From positions 4,339,797-4,403,796 of the forward strand of contig NZ_CP041198.1 in the NCBI RefSeq assembly GCF_006517815.1: a stretch of 64,000 nucleotides of DNA, given 5' to 3'. This document shows, piece by piece, positions 47,525 through 57,120 of this stretch. The notes under the pieces were generated by a model. The model saw only the letters and a list, made by a program, of their open reading frames with translations, had not been told where the DNA came from and ran no database searches. Numbering within the stretch: position 1 is the first letter of the stretch; each line of letters starts with the position of its first letter. A program made the position numbers and the translations under genes. Source of the DNA: Pseudarthrobacter sp. NIBRBAC000502770. Its GTDB lineage: Bacteria; Actinomycetota; Actinomycetes; Actinomycetales; Micrococcaceae.

Positions 47525-47926
47525 TTAGTTTTTGACGCGGTGCGAGGGGTGGTCTGCAATCACGACACCTTCGGGAGGATCCGGCAGCATGTCGATGCCG
47601 CCGAGCTCCCGGACGACGCGTACGGCGGCGTAGATCCAGTCGGTGAGGATGCGGTTGGCGTTGGCTGCCTTTTCGGCAATGGCACGCACTTCCTTGACCT
47701 CAGCCACTAGCCCGTCGATGCGTTTGTCCCGCTCTTCCAAGAGCTTCTCGAAGCGGGCCAGGAGCCTCTCATCCGCTTCAATTCCGATCCTGCGGTCTTC
47801 CCGGTCGTCGGCTGGGGTCCGCCATTTCTTGCTGAGGGCCGCAATGATCGCGGTGAATACTGCCGTCGCCAAGCTCACTAGCCCCAGCAGCAGTGGCAAT
47901 GGCATGGGCAGCTCGGCCTCAGTCAC
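47525..47926 (-). CDS. membrane-anchored coiled-coil phage protein
   Basis: 133 residues. One membrane span near the N-terminus (PLLLGLVSLATAVFTAIIAAL) is followed by a long charged coiled coil (RRIGIEADERLLARFEKLLEE) and a short tail. The topology resembles a spanin or holin-associated protein. It lies immediately upstream of the endolysin and overlaps the preceding membrane gene by eight bases. Confidence 0.6.
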   Translation of the reverse strand: MTEAELPMPLPLLLGLVSLATAVFTAIIAALSKKWRTPADDREDRRIGIEADERLLARFEKLLEERDKRIDGLVAEVKEVRAIAEKAANANRILTDWIYAAVRVVRELGGIDMLPDPPEGVVIADHPSHRVKN

Positions 47927-48395
47927 CCGGGCCCTCCTTCTTTTCGAGGTACCGGTAGATCACCGTTCTGGATTTGGCCGCGGTCTTGATCATCACCATG
48001 CGGGCCACAATGGCCGACGCGATGACGTAGCAAAGGGCAATGGCCACGCCCTTGTCTTGTCCAGTGTCGATCCAGATCCCGGCTTGGACGCCTATGAAAA
48101 CGAGCGGCCCAGCGAGCATGAGGCATAGTCCCGTCATCTCCACCCGGAAGCCTGTACGCCTGGTCTCGTGCTGCTGTGCCGAGAGCACCAGCCCCACGAC
48201 GCTGACCCCGAAGCCCAGCCACGTCACGATCAGCCAGACGACGATAAACCACAGCGTGACAGTGTTCTTCACGGATCCCAGCTGGGTCAAGGGAAGCATC
48301 AGCATGATGCCGAGGGCTGCCTTGAAATGCAGGAACGCCCAGTCCACTCGGGTCAGCCGGCCAAAGGCTCGCTTCAGATCTCTCAGCCTGCTCAC
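47919..48395 (-). CDS. multi-span phage membrane protein
   Basis: 158 residues from GTG 48395 overlapping the upstream stop. About four hydrophobic segments (FKAALGIMLMLPL, TLWFIVVWLIVTWLGFGVSV, GLCLMLAGPLVFIGVQAG, GVAIALCYVIASAIVARM) make it a candidate holin or lysis regulator. No family is recognised. Confidence 0.6.
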   Translation of the reverse strand: MSRLRDLKRAFGRLTRVDWAFLHFKAALGIMLMLPLTQLGSVKNTVTLWFIVVWLIVTWLGFGVSVVGLVLSAQQHETRRTGFRVEMTGLCLMLAGPLVFIGVQAGIWIDTGQDKGVAIALCYVIASAIVARMVMIKTAAKSRTVIYRYLEKKEGPGD

Positions 48396-49309
48396 TTGAG
48401 GGCCGCCAATCCATTGAGCTGGCAAATGCTCCCCTGAGGAAACGGCCCCACTGCGATGCCGCCCCCATAGACGGTGTAGAAGGTGCCGGAGCGGTAGCCG
48501 TTGGTGGTGCCGGTAACGAAGGTGTGCTCCTTGGGGATCATTCCGCCGGGCAGCTTGGCTATGATCCAGCCCTCGTAGATTGACGAGTACACGCCGTTGG
48601 GGGCGTACCTGACGTCTGCTTGGACGTGCAGGAACGCACCTCGGCCCACCAGTCTCGCGCGGGCTGTGCTGGCCCCATTGTTGGCCCAGCCGGCTTCAAG
48701 GGTGAGATTCACCCAAGGGCCAGATCCGTCCTCGTTCACCCAGTCCGCCTCGGTAGCGGATAGCCGCTCGTAGGACCAGACTTCCCCCGCGATCTTGACC
48801 TTGGTGCCGATCTTGTTGAGGTACTGCCGCGCGAGTTGGTCAACGGCGAACATCCCGGCGTTGTTGGACCACACCCGCAGGTCGCGGAACTCGACCGGCG
48901 CGGACGTGCCGCCCTGCCACTTCACCAGGAAGATAGGCTGGTCATCCTCGACGCCCGGACCAACCAGGCGAGTGTCCGGGATTCTCGCTTCGGTACCGGC
49001 TTCAATGACTTCCAGTGTGGATGGGCCACCAAGCTCTGGCTGCCAATTGCGGCGAATCACGATAAGGTCCCAGCGAACGCCAGAAGACAATGGTGGGCAA
49101 TTGACCACCTGGTCCTCTGCGGCTTCATCCGTGACGCCGTGACCGTGGGCCCGTCCCTTTTTCACCAGCACGGCATACGGGATGGAGGGGTGGGCCATGA
49201 CCCTGAAGTCCTCGTTGCCGTAGACGCCATACTCGGCTCCCCCGGCGAGATTCTTGGCGCGGTCTGACTCGGTTACCGGGCCGTCATAGTAGGTGCTAAT
49301 CAAAGCCAT
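48392..49309 (-). CDS. minor tail protein
   Basis: 305 residues. ALISTYYDGPVTESDRAKN at the N-terminus and a central WDLIVIRRNW block are typical of actinophage minor tail proteins next to baseplate genes. The C-terminal half is beta-rich, like a receptor-binding or upper baseplate adaptor. The precise role is inferred from position between the Gp37-like protein and the membrane genes. Confidence 0.65.
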   Translation of the reverse strand: MALISTYYDGPVTESDRAKNLAGGAEYGVYGNEDFRVMAHPSIPYAVLVKKGRAHGHGVTDEAAEDQVVNCPPLSSGVRWDLIVIRRNWQPELGGPSTLEVIEAGTEARIPDTRLVGPGVEDDQPIFLVKWQGGTSAPVEFRDLRVWSNNAGMFAVDQLARQYLNKIGTKVKIAGEVWSYERLSATEADWVNEDGSGPWVNLTLEAGWANNGASTARARLVGRGAFLHVQADVRYAPNGVYSSIYEGWIIAKLPGGMIPKEHTFVTGTTNGYRSGTFYTVYGGGIAVGPFPQGSICQLNGLAALK

Positions 49310-50421
49310 CAGCGGGCCATCCTGTCTGTGTCGCCGCGCTCCAGGGCGCGGAGCTTCTTAGCTAGTCGCGTGTCGGTGTCATCACTGCGTTCGCCCAGCA
49401 CCGGAGTTGCTACAGCCCCGTCCTTGCCCCACGAGAGACGGACCTCGCGCAGGACGTCAGTGAAGAGTTGGCCGTCAAGTTCTGCCGTAACTCTGTCTCC
49501 CACCCGAAGCCCATCGCCGCCGTAGCGAAAGTGGGGCGTCTCGGACAGTTCGAGGGAGAGTCCGGCCATGGCAGCACCTGTAGCTAGCGCTTCGTCAGCC
49601 CGAGCTTGGTAGATGTCGCCTTCTGCCGTATCCCGTGCGTCCTGCAGAGTCTCGATGATGTCGTTCCATTCGGATTCCCGGCTGGCGTCCGAGAACGCCT
49701 GGAACTCGCGCAGGACGCCTTCGCCCTGGCCGCCCACCACAACACGAGTGGTACTTGGCGCAGTGAGGGAGAACGAACCGCCCACAACGGTCCCGTCGTC
49801 CGGTGAAAGCAGGTGGGGATAGTCCCGTGGTTCGTAGCAGTCGAGCAGCAGACCCTTGCCCTCTTGCCGAACTGTCACGCCGATGCCCGCTTGATCAACC
49901 GCCGGGAAAAGCCGGTCATAGATGGGGTGGAACCGGAAGGTGTACGTCCCGACGGCGCCCCGTCCTTGGTCGGGCGCCACGGCGAGCGGGTACCCAAGCC
50001 GGGCCGCGTTCTCGGCCATCACGGTCTTCACCACCGTCTCGGCCGGGCCGGTGATGGTCCGGTACTCGACAGTCTGCCCGCCGCTGATTGGAGCGGTCGG
50101 CACGGGCCAGCCAAGCCAGTTGTTGACCACCCGGAAGTCGCTCTCGACGCTGAAGGTCAGGTCCGGGCCAAGGGTGAACGGGCCGGCGGTCTGCCGTATT
50201 GGCCCGCTCATCTCGAGGGCGCCGTGCTTGTAGATCATCACGCGCGCGCCTGGTTCCTTCAGCGCTGCTGCCCGGCGGTGGTCGGCGTCAACGCGGAAGG
50301 TGGCCGTTGACTTGACGTTGTGTCGGATGACCGGCTGGACGTCCAGGGGACGCCCTACCCAGCCGACGAAATCGAAGGCGCGGTCGTAGACGAGGATCTC
50401 GTACGGTATCTCGGGGTCCAT
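49309..50421 (-). CDS. Gp37-like baseplate/tail protein
   Basis: 370 residues. The N-terminal FDFVGWVGRPLDVQPVIRHN and FRVVNNWLGWP match the ReqiPepy6 Gp37-like family of siphovirus tail proteins, which form the tail-tip hub. ATG 50421 overlaps the upstream TAA by one base (TAATG). It follows the Dit-like gene, as expected. Confidence 0.75.
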   Translation of the reverse strand: MDPEIPYEILVYDRAFDFVGWVGRPLDVQPVIRHNVKSTATFRVDADHRRAAALKEPGARVMIYKHGALEMSGPIRQTAGPFTLGPDLTFSVESDFRVVNNWLGWPVPTAPISGGQTVEYRTITGPAETVVKTVMAENAARLGYPLAVAPDQGRGAVGTYTFRFHPIYDRLFPAVDQAGIGVTVRQEGKGLLLDCYEPRDYPHLLSPDDGTVVGGSFSLTAPSTTRVVVGGQGEGVLREFQAFSDASRESEWNDIIETLQDARDTAEGDIYQARADEALATGAAMAGLSLELSETPHFRYGGDGLRVGDRVTAELDGQLFTDVLREVRLSWGKDGAVATPVLGERSDDTDTRLAKKLRALERGDTDRMAR

Positions 50422-51401
50422 TACCAAGCCCTCCGATACTTGTTGCGCACCTCAGCCATGACCGTTCCGGTGCCCGTCATTGTGATGGTGAGCGGGCGGT
50501 TCTGCCCTCGAGGGATGGAGACACTGACAGCGGAGGTCGGGTCCATTTCCTTGGTCCGGTCCACTGGGGACTTGATGACTTTGGCGACGCCGTCCCACTC
50601 GCCGTACCAGAGCACCTGGCCGTCGGTAGGGTCAGTGTCGAATTGGACGGCGTGCCCTGCTGGGATTTCGAACGGGACTTTGATCTGCCTGCCAGACAAG
50701 CCGAAGGACACATCCGTGGTGGGGCCGATGACGGTCCACACGGCGAAGGCCGGCACGTCCCCATCGTTGGTGATGGTGGCAGTGCCGAGCTTGCCGCCCG
50801 AGGATAGGTAGTGGATGACGTCCGGCGCGTAGCCGTAGGTGTTCCGGTCTTCTTCCGTGACGTAGTAGTTCCGCAGGTCGCCCTGGTTCCACGACCGGCG
50901 AATGGTTTCGCCCACCCACAGGGGCTTGTCTGCCAGCAGGTTGATCGCGTACTGCGCCCAGCCCCGCTGAATGGGATCGTGCTGCATGTTGTCGTCGGAA
51001 CCCGACAGTCGCAGAGCCAAGGTGCGCTGGCCCCTGCCGGGAACTCTGGCCGTCCAAGTCCCCTCCATGTCAGGATCGAGGCTGCCCCAGAACAGCCGGT
51101 CCCTCGCCACGAATCCGTCGGAGCTGGAATCGTTGTAGAGATAGAGGGGCCAGAAGACCTCGCGGTCCTTGGTGCGGGTGCCCCGGTGGCGGGAGCCCGC
51201 GACCATCGGCGACTCGCTGGACTGCCGCTCGAAGGGCGGCAGGTGCAGGCCCCTGACGCCCGGCCTCAGGAACAATCCTGAGGCCGGGCGGGTCAGTGGC
51301 CATTCGCTGCCGTCCCAGCCCGTCCATGTGAGGTCCAGACCTCGAAAGGGCCGCTCCGGCGCTGCGGGCGGCCGGTACGGCACCGCGAAGGCAATGCCCA
51401 T
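50421..51401 (-). CDS. distal tail (Dit-like) protein
   Basis: 326 residues. The N-terminal TWTGWDGSEWPL and RQSSESPMVAGSRHRGTR, followed by a beta-sandwich and a C-terminal galectin-like region, fit actinophage Dit/minor tail proteins, which link the tail tube to the baseplate. It lies directly after the tape measure gene. Confidence 0.7.
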   Translation of the reverse strand: MGIAFAVPYRPPAAPERPFRGLDLTWTGWDGSEWPLTRPASGLFLRPGVRGLHLPPFERQSSESPMVAGSRHRGTRTKDREVFWPLYLYNDSSSDGFVARDRLFWGSLDPDMEGTWTARVPGRGQRTLALRLSGSDDNMQHDPIQRGWAQYAINLLADKPLWVGETIRRSWNQGDLRNYYVTEEDRNTYGYAPDVIHYLSSGGKLGTATITNDGDVPAFAVWTVIGPTTDVSFGLSGRQIKVPFEIPAGHAVQFDTDPTDGQVLWYGEWDGVAKVIKSPVDRTKEMDPTSAVSVSIPRGQNRPLTITMTGTGTVMAEVRNKYRRAW

Positions 51402-51410
51402 GTGAACCCC

Positions 51411-54400
51411 CTAGATTCCGAAGGCCGCGAACGTGTCCCGGCGCTTCGTTTCGATTTGGTCTGCGACTTCGTACGGGTCCCATCCGACGTTGCCCTTGAA
51501 GATGACGTCGCCGCGTCCGGTGCCCTGCTGGGCGCCGCGGGATGCCAGGGTTTGGAGCGCCCGGTTCTGTTCGAAGTTGTAAATCGCCTCCGGCTTGCGG
51601 GTGCGGTTCAGAACTGCGGTCAGTCCGGGGTTCAGTACCCCGCCGTTGTCGTGCAGGTATGGCAGCCCCGTGGAGCCGATACCGTCGTCCTTGCCGCCGT
51701 TGCCGGTGACGAATCCGACGGCGCCGTCCAGCAGCTTCTTGCCGGCGCCGATGGCGAGGTCCGCGATGAACCCTGCCGCCGGGAATGCCTTCTTGAAGCT
51801 GCCAACCAGCCCGTCCACGATGTCGGCGATTGGGTTCCAGCCCCGGCCGCCGGCTTCGCCTCCGCCGTCCAAGTAGTCGGCGGGGTTGACGTAGCTCGGC
51901 CAGCCGCCCTTCAGCACCATGTAGTGCAGGTGGGGGCCGGTGCTGTTGCCCGTTGATCCAACGGTGCCGATCCGCGAACCGGCCGAGACCATGTCGCCCA
52001 TCTTCACCGCGAAGGAGTTGAGGTGGGCGTACCAGGTCTGCAAGCCGTTCGGGTGGTCGATGTGGATCTCATTGCCGCCGCCGTAGGAGGACCAGCCAGC
52101 CGAGGACACGCGGCCCGGCCCCGCCGCGACAACCGGCGTCCCGGTGGCGGCGGCGAAGTCGATGCCGTTGTGCGTCCCGCTGAAAGGCTGCGATATGGTG
52201 GCATCCCGCACTGGGCGGACGAGTCCGCCCTTGGCGTACCCTGCCAAGGACTTCGCCAAGGCGTACAGGTTCGCGACCCCGGCGTTGCGGGTCTGCTCCT
52301 TCGTGAAGACGAACTCCCCGGCGTGGACGATGCCCGCCGGCTCGTACTTGCCTCCGTCGCCCGTGTAGCCGCCGTCGGCAAATCCCTTGGGCAAATCCAC
52401 CCGCGGGAGCTTCGGCAGACCGAGGAAACCGCCAATGTTGTTCAGCCCATTGATCAGACCGTCGTTGATTACGGTATCGACCACGAACCGGACTGGCGCC
52501 TTCGCGATTTCCTGCAGCTTGTCCCAGGCGGTCTTGATGAAGTTGACCCCGTCCTCAAAGGCTTTCGGGATCGTCTTCGTTATGAAATCCGCCAGGGTGT
52601 TGAAGACAGGCTGCAGGACGTTCTCCCACATCCACTTCCCAGCCGCACCGATGTTGTCGAAAGCTGGCTTTATGACGTTCGAGTAAAGCCAACTCACGGC
52701 CGGACCGAGGACGTTCTGGAAGAGGAACACCCACGCGTTGAAGTACGGCAGCAGGACGTTATTCCACAGCCAGCCCGCTACGGTAGCGATGCCTTGGAAA
52801 ATCGGCTGGACGACCTTTTCGTACAGCCAAGTGAAGACAGCGCCCATCACGGCGAGCCCGGTTTGGATTGCCGGGATGGCGGTGTTGACGAACCAGTCGG
52901 CAACGGCGACTATGGCCGCCTGTATGGCACCCCAGACGTTTTGGACGATTTGCTGCCCAAGTTCGGTCTGCGTGAAGAACCAGACGAGGCCGGCCACGAC
53001 AGCAGCGATCCCGGTGACGATGAGGAAGACCGGGAAAGCCGCCGTTGCCGCGTTCAACAGCCACTGGGCTACGGCAGCAATTTCGGCCCGGGCACCCCAG
53101 AGTGCCATCGCGCCTTGCACTATGCCGATCGCTGCCGACATCCCGCTCAGCGCGACGCTTGCAAGGACCACGCCAGCGATCAGCAGGCCGATGAGTTCCG
53201 GGCTGCTTGCCAGCCCGGTCAGCATGGGCTGCAAAAACGAGATCACGTTGCCGAGTCCGTCCGCGAGCCCGGTTAGCACCTCAACCAGGGTGGGGCCGAG
53301 CTGCTCAACGATAGGCCCGAGGGCTGTGAGCAGTTTGCCGAAGGCCTCGGTTAGTCCTGGCAGGAGAGGTGCTACCGCCTCGACTCCGCGCTGCAGCCCA
53401 CCCATGAAGGAGTTCAGCCCGGCCCCGAAAGCGGGGTCGGACAGTGCGGTGAAAACGCCGCCAATGAAGGTCCCGGCGATCTCGCCGCCGAGCTTGAGGA
53501 ACTCGGCCATGGCCGGGGCTCCGCGCACGAAGGCATCACCAATTGGTCCGAGAGCTGAGAGTAGGCCCTGAGCACCTGCCTCCGCCCCGGAGAACAAGGT
53601 GGCCATGGTGGTTTGGAAGGCATCGCCCTTCATCGCTGCGTCGATGTCCCGCAGCCCGGCCGCAAGCCCGCCGAGGGTGGATACAGCACCACCCGCTTCG
53701 GCCGCCTTATTCAGGGAGTCGAAGATCCCCACCACGGACTTCACGATGGACCAGAGATCCTGCAGCCCTTGGACGCCGCCATCGATCCATGCCTTCAGGC
53801 TTCCGTCGGCTGCTGCCTTCTGGATGAAGTCATTGAACTGGGTAGCGATGTCGGTAATCAGCTGGGCGATCTGGGGCATGTACTGCATGCCCACGGTGCC
53901 CAGCGTGACGAAGGACTGGACCATGGGATCGATGCCCTGATTCAGGATGCCGATGCTGTCCGCCACGCCCATCAGCAGCGACTCGAGAACGCCGTTGCCA
54001 AAGGCCTTCTCCAGCGAGCCCATGAAGATCTGCGCCCCGGCACCGAAGGCGGACGCGATTGCGCCCACCCCGGTTGCCAGCTGTGGCATGACTGTGTTCG
54101 CGAGGGATTCCAGTGGGCCCGAGAGTCCAGTGAAGAAATTCTCCTGAGCGATCTTCCGGATTTCCCCCAGCTGGCCGTAGACGCCCAGCAGAGCGGCTAC
54201 GGCGAGTTGGGCGGCCGGCGTCAGCTTGCCCATGGCGTCCGCTGCCTTCTGACCCGCTGATGCCGCCTGATCTGCCTGCTGCAGCTGGACCCGCTCCAGT
54301 GCCCGGTGGGCGTCGGCAACGCTTTCCGCGGCGTCCCGCTGGGTCTTGGCTGCCTGAGCGGTCGCGTCGGCGATGGCCTGCTGCGCTTCGATGACCCGCT

Positions 54401-56000
54401 GCGCGCTGTCGCGCTCCACCTTGGCGGCTTCCTTGACGGCGTCTTCGCGGGCCTGCACAGACTCCGCTGCGGCGTCCCGGGCATCCGCGAGGGACTGCTC
54501 CGCTTTGATGACCTGCTTGTTTCCCTGGACGCCGTCCTTGGCTGCCTGCTCCTGCTCCTGCCGGAGCGCCTCCGCCTCTTCCTTGGCGGTCTTCAGGCCC
54601 AGCGCAGCCTGGTCGAGGTCCAGCTGCAGCCGCTTCATCCCGTGTGAAGACGAGGAGGCGCCAGATGCGACCCCGGAATTGAAGGCCGCGAGCGCCTCGT
54701 CATAGCGGAGGGCGGCTTCGCGTTCGGACAAGCCTGCCCGCTCCAGCGAGTTCGACAGATCCTCGACGCGCTTGAGGGCTTCTGCCCGGGCATCGTTCAG
54801 TGCCTGCTGCGACTCGGTGACCCGGCGGTTCGCCCGTTCGACGTCCTTCTCGGCGTCGGCGACACGCCGGACTGCGGCTGCCTGCTGGGCGGCGTTCTGC
54901 TCAATGACGGACGCGAGGTTCTTTTTGGCGTCCTCGACCTGGCGGGCGGACTGGACCTGCGAGTCGGCCGCGTTCTGCTCGGCCCTGGTGATGTTCCGGG
55001 CAGCGTCCTCCAGCGCCATCGCGTTCAGCTTCGCGTTGCCGACTACCTTGCCCGACTGCTCGGTGGAGGTCTTCAGTGCCTCGCCCACGCCGGAGAATGC
55101 CGTGACCAGCACGCCCGCCCCAGCGCCGACGGACATCAGCCCGGCCGGGACCAGGGCAGCAATGCCAGCCAGCGAGGTCAGCGATGCTGCCAAGGTCACA
55201 ACGTTCCCGGCGGCGCTGAGGGCTCCTGCTCCTGCGGCGCCGGCTGCGGGGGCGATACCTGACAATCCGCCAACGACCAGGCCGAATCCCTTGGCGAAGG
55301 CCATGCCGCCCTTGGCGCTTTCCTTTGACATGTCCGAGGACAGTTTCCGCAGGTCAACGCGGACGCGGTCCGAGTCTCCGCTCAACTTGGCGGCGAGGTC
55401 TGCCAGGGGACTCTCACCGAAAGAGCCCCTCAGCATGTTGCTGAAACGGCCGGTCTTCCGCTCGGAGTTCTCCGCTTCGTCCCCCAGACGCTTCATGTGG
55501 GCTTCAAGCTTGGAGGCAGCCTCGGCAGAACCATGCTGGGCGGCGCTCAAGTTGCTGGTTGCCCTGGTGAGGGAGCTCTCGGCCGACTCCCGCTTCGCCG
55601 TGGCATCGGCCGCCTTCTGGCGGACGACGTCGAGCCGCTCCTCCGCGGCAGCGATCTGAGATGCCTTGGCCCGCGAGTTCTCCCGGATCTCCTGCAGCTT
55701 CAGTTCGCCTACACGGAGGTCACCCAGAGCCTTGGACTCAGCGGCCGATGCCGTAGCCATCTTGGCCTTGGCAGCCGTGATGTCCTTTTCTGCCTGCGCA
55801 ACGGACCGGCTGTACTTCGATACCTCGAGTTCAAGCCCTGCAGTCTCTGCGGAGAAGGCAGAGGCCATGCTCTTGCCCATCTTCGAACCCGCATCGCTGC
55901 CAGCCTTGTCGGCTGCGGGGCTGAACACCTTGGAGATCTTCCGTTGGGTCCCGGTGAAGACCGGCTCCACGAGAACTTCAGCGATGCCGACGACTGGCAT
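51411..56000 (-). CDS. tape measure protein with M23 peptidase domain
   Basis: 1529 residues. A long coiled-coil N-terminal half (ESSLTRATSNLSAAQHGSAE and many AEKD/VEDAKK repeats) sets tail length. Several hydrophobic segments lie in the middle (about residues 235-300 and 990-1080). The C-terminal part holds an M23/LytM peptidase: HNGIDFAAATGTPVV and GPHLHYMV, with the zinc-binding His and Asp. Such a domain digests peptidoglycan during DNA entry. ATG 56000 with GAGGTG upstream is chosen. Confidence 0.95.
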   Translation of the reverse strand: MPVVGIAEVLVEPVFTGTQRKISKVFSPAADKAGSDAGSKMGKSMASAFSAETAGLELEVSKYSRSVAQAEKDITAAKAKMATASAAESKALGDLRVGELKLQEIRENSRAKASQIAAAEERLDVVRQKAADATAKRESAESSLTRATSNLSAAQHGSAEAASKLEAHMKRLGDEAENSERKTGRFSNMLRGSFGESPLADLAAKLSGDSDRVRVDLRKLSSDMSKESAKGGMAFAKGFGLVVGGLSGIAPAAGAAGAGALSAAGNVVTLAASLTSLAGIAALVPAGLMSVGAGAGVLVTAFSGVGEALKTSTEQSGKVVGNAKLNAMALEDAARNITRAEQNAADSQVQSARQVEDAKKNLASVIEQNAAQQAAAVRRVADAEKDVERANRRVTESQQALNDARAEALKRVEDLSNSLERAGLSEREAALRYDEALAAFNSGVASGASSSSHGMKRLQLDLDQAALGLKTAKEEAEALRQEQEQAAKDGVQGNKQVIKAEQSLADARDAAAESVQAREDAVKEAAKVERDSAQRVIEAQQAIADATAQAAKTQRDAAESVADAHRALERVQLQQADQAASAGQKAADAMGKLTPAAQLAVAALLGVYGQLGEIRKIAQENFFTGLSGPLESLANTVMPQLATGVGAIASAFGAGAQIFMGSLEKAFGNGVLESLLMGVADSIGILNQGIDPMVQSFVTLGTVGMQYMPQIAQLITDIATQFNDFIQKAAADGSLKAWIDGGVQGLQDLWSIVKSVVGIFDSLNKAAEAGGAVSTLGGLAAGLRDIDAAMKGDAFQTTMATLFSGAEAGAQGLLSALGPIGDAFVRGAPAMAEFLKLGGEIAGTFIGGVFTALSDPAFGAGLNSFMGGLQRGVEAVAPLLPGLTEAFGKLLTALGPIVEQLGPTLVEVLTGLADGLGNVISFLQPMLTGLASSPELIGLLIAGVVLASVALSGMSAAIGIVQGAMALWGARAEIAAVAQWLLNAATAAFPVFLIVTGIAAVVAGLVWFFTQTELGQQIVQNVWGAIQAAIVAVADWFVNTAIPAIQTGLAVMGAVFTWLYEKVVQPIFQGIATVAGWLWNNVLLPYFNAWVFLFQNVLGPAVSWLYSNVIKPAFDNIGAAGKWMWENVLQPVFNTLADFITKTIPKAFEDGVNFIKTAWDKLQEIAKAPVRFVVDTVINDGLINGLNNIGGFLGLPKLPRVDLPKGFADGGYTGDGGKYEPAGIVHAGEFVFTKEQTRNAGVANLYALAKSLAGYAKGGLVRPVRDATISQPFSGTHNGIDFAAATGTPVVAAGPGRVSSAGWSSYGGGNEIHIDHPNGLQTWYAHLNSFAVKMGDMVSAGSRIGTVGSTGNSTGPHLHYMVLKGGWPSYVNPADYLDGGGEAGGRGWNPIADIVDGLVGSFKKAFPAAGFIADLAIGAGKKLLDGAVGFVTGNGGKDDGIGSTGLPYLHDNGGVLNPGLTAVLNRTRKPEAIYNFEQNRALQTLASRGAQQGTGRGDVIFKGNVGWDPYEVADQIETKRRDTFAAFGI

Positions 56001-56019
56001 AGGGCACCTCAATCTCTAT

Positions 56020-56801
56020 TCAGATGTCAGCGGCATCAAATCCGAACCGGGTCACGAATGACTCCGCCCACTGCCGTTCGAGGGCCGCGATGGCGCGGTC
56101 CACCTCAGTGCTTGGGGCGGGGAAGGGCTTGATTTCGCTGGGCTTACCACCGGCGGCGCCGATGGTGATCTGTCCGTTTTGTTGGACCGCGTGAAGAATT
56201 TCGCGCAGCAGATGGACCTTGAGGTCGAACTCCGCGACTCGCGGCGACCACTCGGTGTCTGGCTTGGGCATCTTCGCGATCACGGCCGCGGCGTCCGGGT
56301 CGTTCACGATTGCCTCGTTGAGCCTGCAAGCGGCGGGCAGGCCGTCGATCAGATCGAGTAGCCCTACCCACCGGCCCGCCACGTACCACTCCGCCAGGTC
56401 CACGCCGTACACCGATAGGAGGTCGGCGCGGACCTGGGGGCGGTAGCGCGTGATCAGCTCGCGGAGGCGATGCCTTCCCCCGCGGTGCCGTAGTGGTCCT
56501 GGTAGTACTTCGAGGCGGCTTTCATCACGTGGACCAGCTCGGCACGGGTGAGCTTCTCGGCCCGCAGCGCTTCGGCGTCTTCAGGCGACAGCCACTCGTT
56601 GAGGACCTCCCAGTTCCTCCGGCCGGATTCGATCTTCTCCAGCAGGTCGTCTGATGCTTCAGACTCCATGGCGTTGAGGTCCGGGAAGGTGATGATCTTC
56701 GAGTTGCTCAGCGCGATAGCGAACGGATCGGGCCGATCGATTTCCTTGCGGAGCGCGGTCAGTGATGCGTGGACGGTGGGCTTGTCTTTGGCGGGTGCCA
56801 T
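56020..56801 (-). CDS. tail assembly chaperone GT (-1 frameshift product)
   Basis: The 115-residue G frame and the downstream frame are joined by a -1 shift at 56475-56481 (GGGGGAA on the minus strand), giving about 260 residues. After the slip the new frame continues without a stop as LRELITRYRPQVRADLL, running into the 56020-56412 frame. GT proteins bind both tape measure and tail tube in siphoviruses. A separate GTG start at 56412 is not needed. Confidence 0.8.
56454..56801 (-). CDS. tail assembly chaperone G
   Basis: 115 residues from ATG 56801 with GGAGG nine bases upstream. DLNAMESEASDDLLEKIES and a helical HVMKAASKYYQDHYG end are typical of actinophage tail chaperones. It is the shorter product; frameshifting at its end makes GT. 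It lies between the major tail protein and tape measure genes. Confidence 0.85.
   Translation of the reverse strand: MAPAKDKPTVHASLTALRKEIDRPDPFAIALSNSKIITFPDLNAMESEASDDLLEKIESGRRNWEVLNEWLSPEDAEALRAEKLTRAELVHVMKAASKYYQDHYGTAGEGIASAS
56475..56481 (-). other. -1 programmed frameshift slippery site
   Basis: GGGGGAA read as G-GGG-GAA in the G frame, seven codons before its stop. A slip back by one base opens the GT frame. Confidence 0.75.
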
Positions 56802-56832
56802 GGTGTTACCTCCGGGTGTTGAGGGTTGGGAT

Positions 56833-57033
56833 TTACTTGGGCTTTGGTGCTGCAGCGTCGGATGCTGCCTTGTCCGCCGGCTGCGCAGCTGTGACAGCGT
56901 TGGCGGCATCCGTAGCGCGGACTTCCTTCGTTCGGGCCTTGAACTCGGTGAAGCCCTGGGCGCGCAGCTGCACGGCTTCGCGAGCGTTCGAGGTTTCGAC
57001 GGGCGCGAGGCCGTCCTTTTCGAAGCGTGGCAT
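56833..57033 (-). CDS. small phage hypothetical protein
   Basis: 66 residues: PRFEKDGLAPVETSNAREA, QLRAQGFTEFK and a low-complexity Ala/Lys/Pro tail. Similar small proteins follow the major tail protein in other actinophages, but the role is unknown. Confidence 0.6.
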   Translation of the reverse strand: MPRFEKDGLAPVETSNAREAVQLRAQGFTEFKARTKEVRATDAANAVTAAQPADKAASDAAAPKPK

Positions 57034-57075
57034 TCTGACTCCTTAGAGCTAGTCGGGTGTTGTGAGGTTGAAGCT

Positions 57076-57105
57076 GGGGCGCCGCACACCCGGAGACGGC
57101 GCCCC
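57076..57105 (-). terminator. hairpin after the major tail protein
   Basis: GGGGCGCCG/CGGCGCCCC with a 12-base loop and no clear T-run. It could lower expression of downstream genes relative to the tail tube protein. Confidence 0.55.
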
Positions 57106-57120
57106 AACAGTCAGTGAGGG

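Noticed and set aside
56020..56412. Independent gene starting at GTG 56412
   Set aside because: The frame stays open upstream into the G gene and a slippery site lies just there, so a frameshift product fits better.
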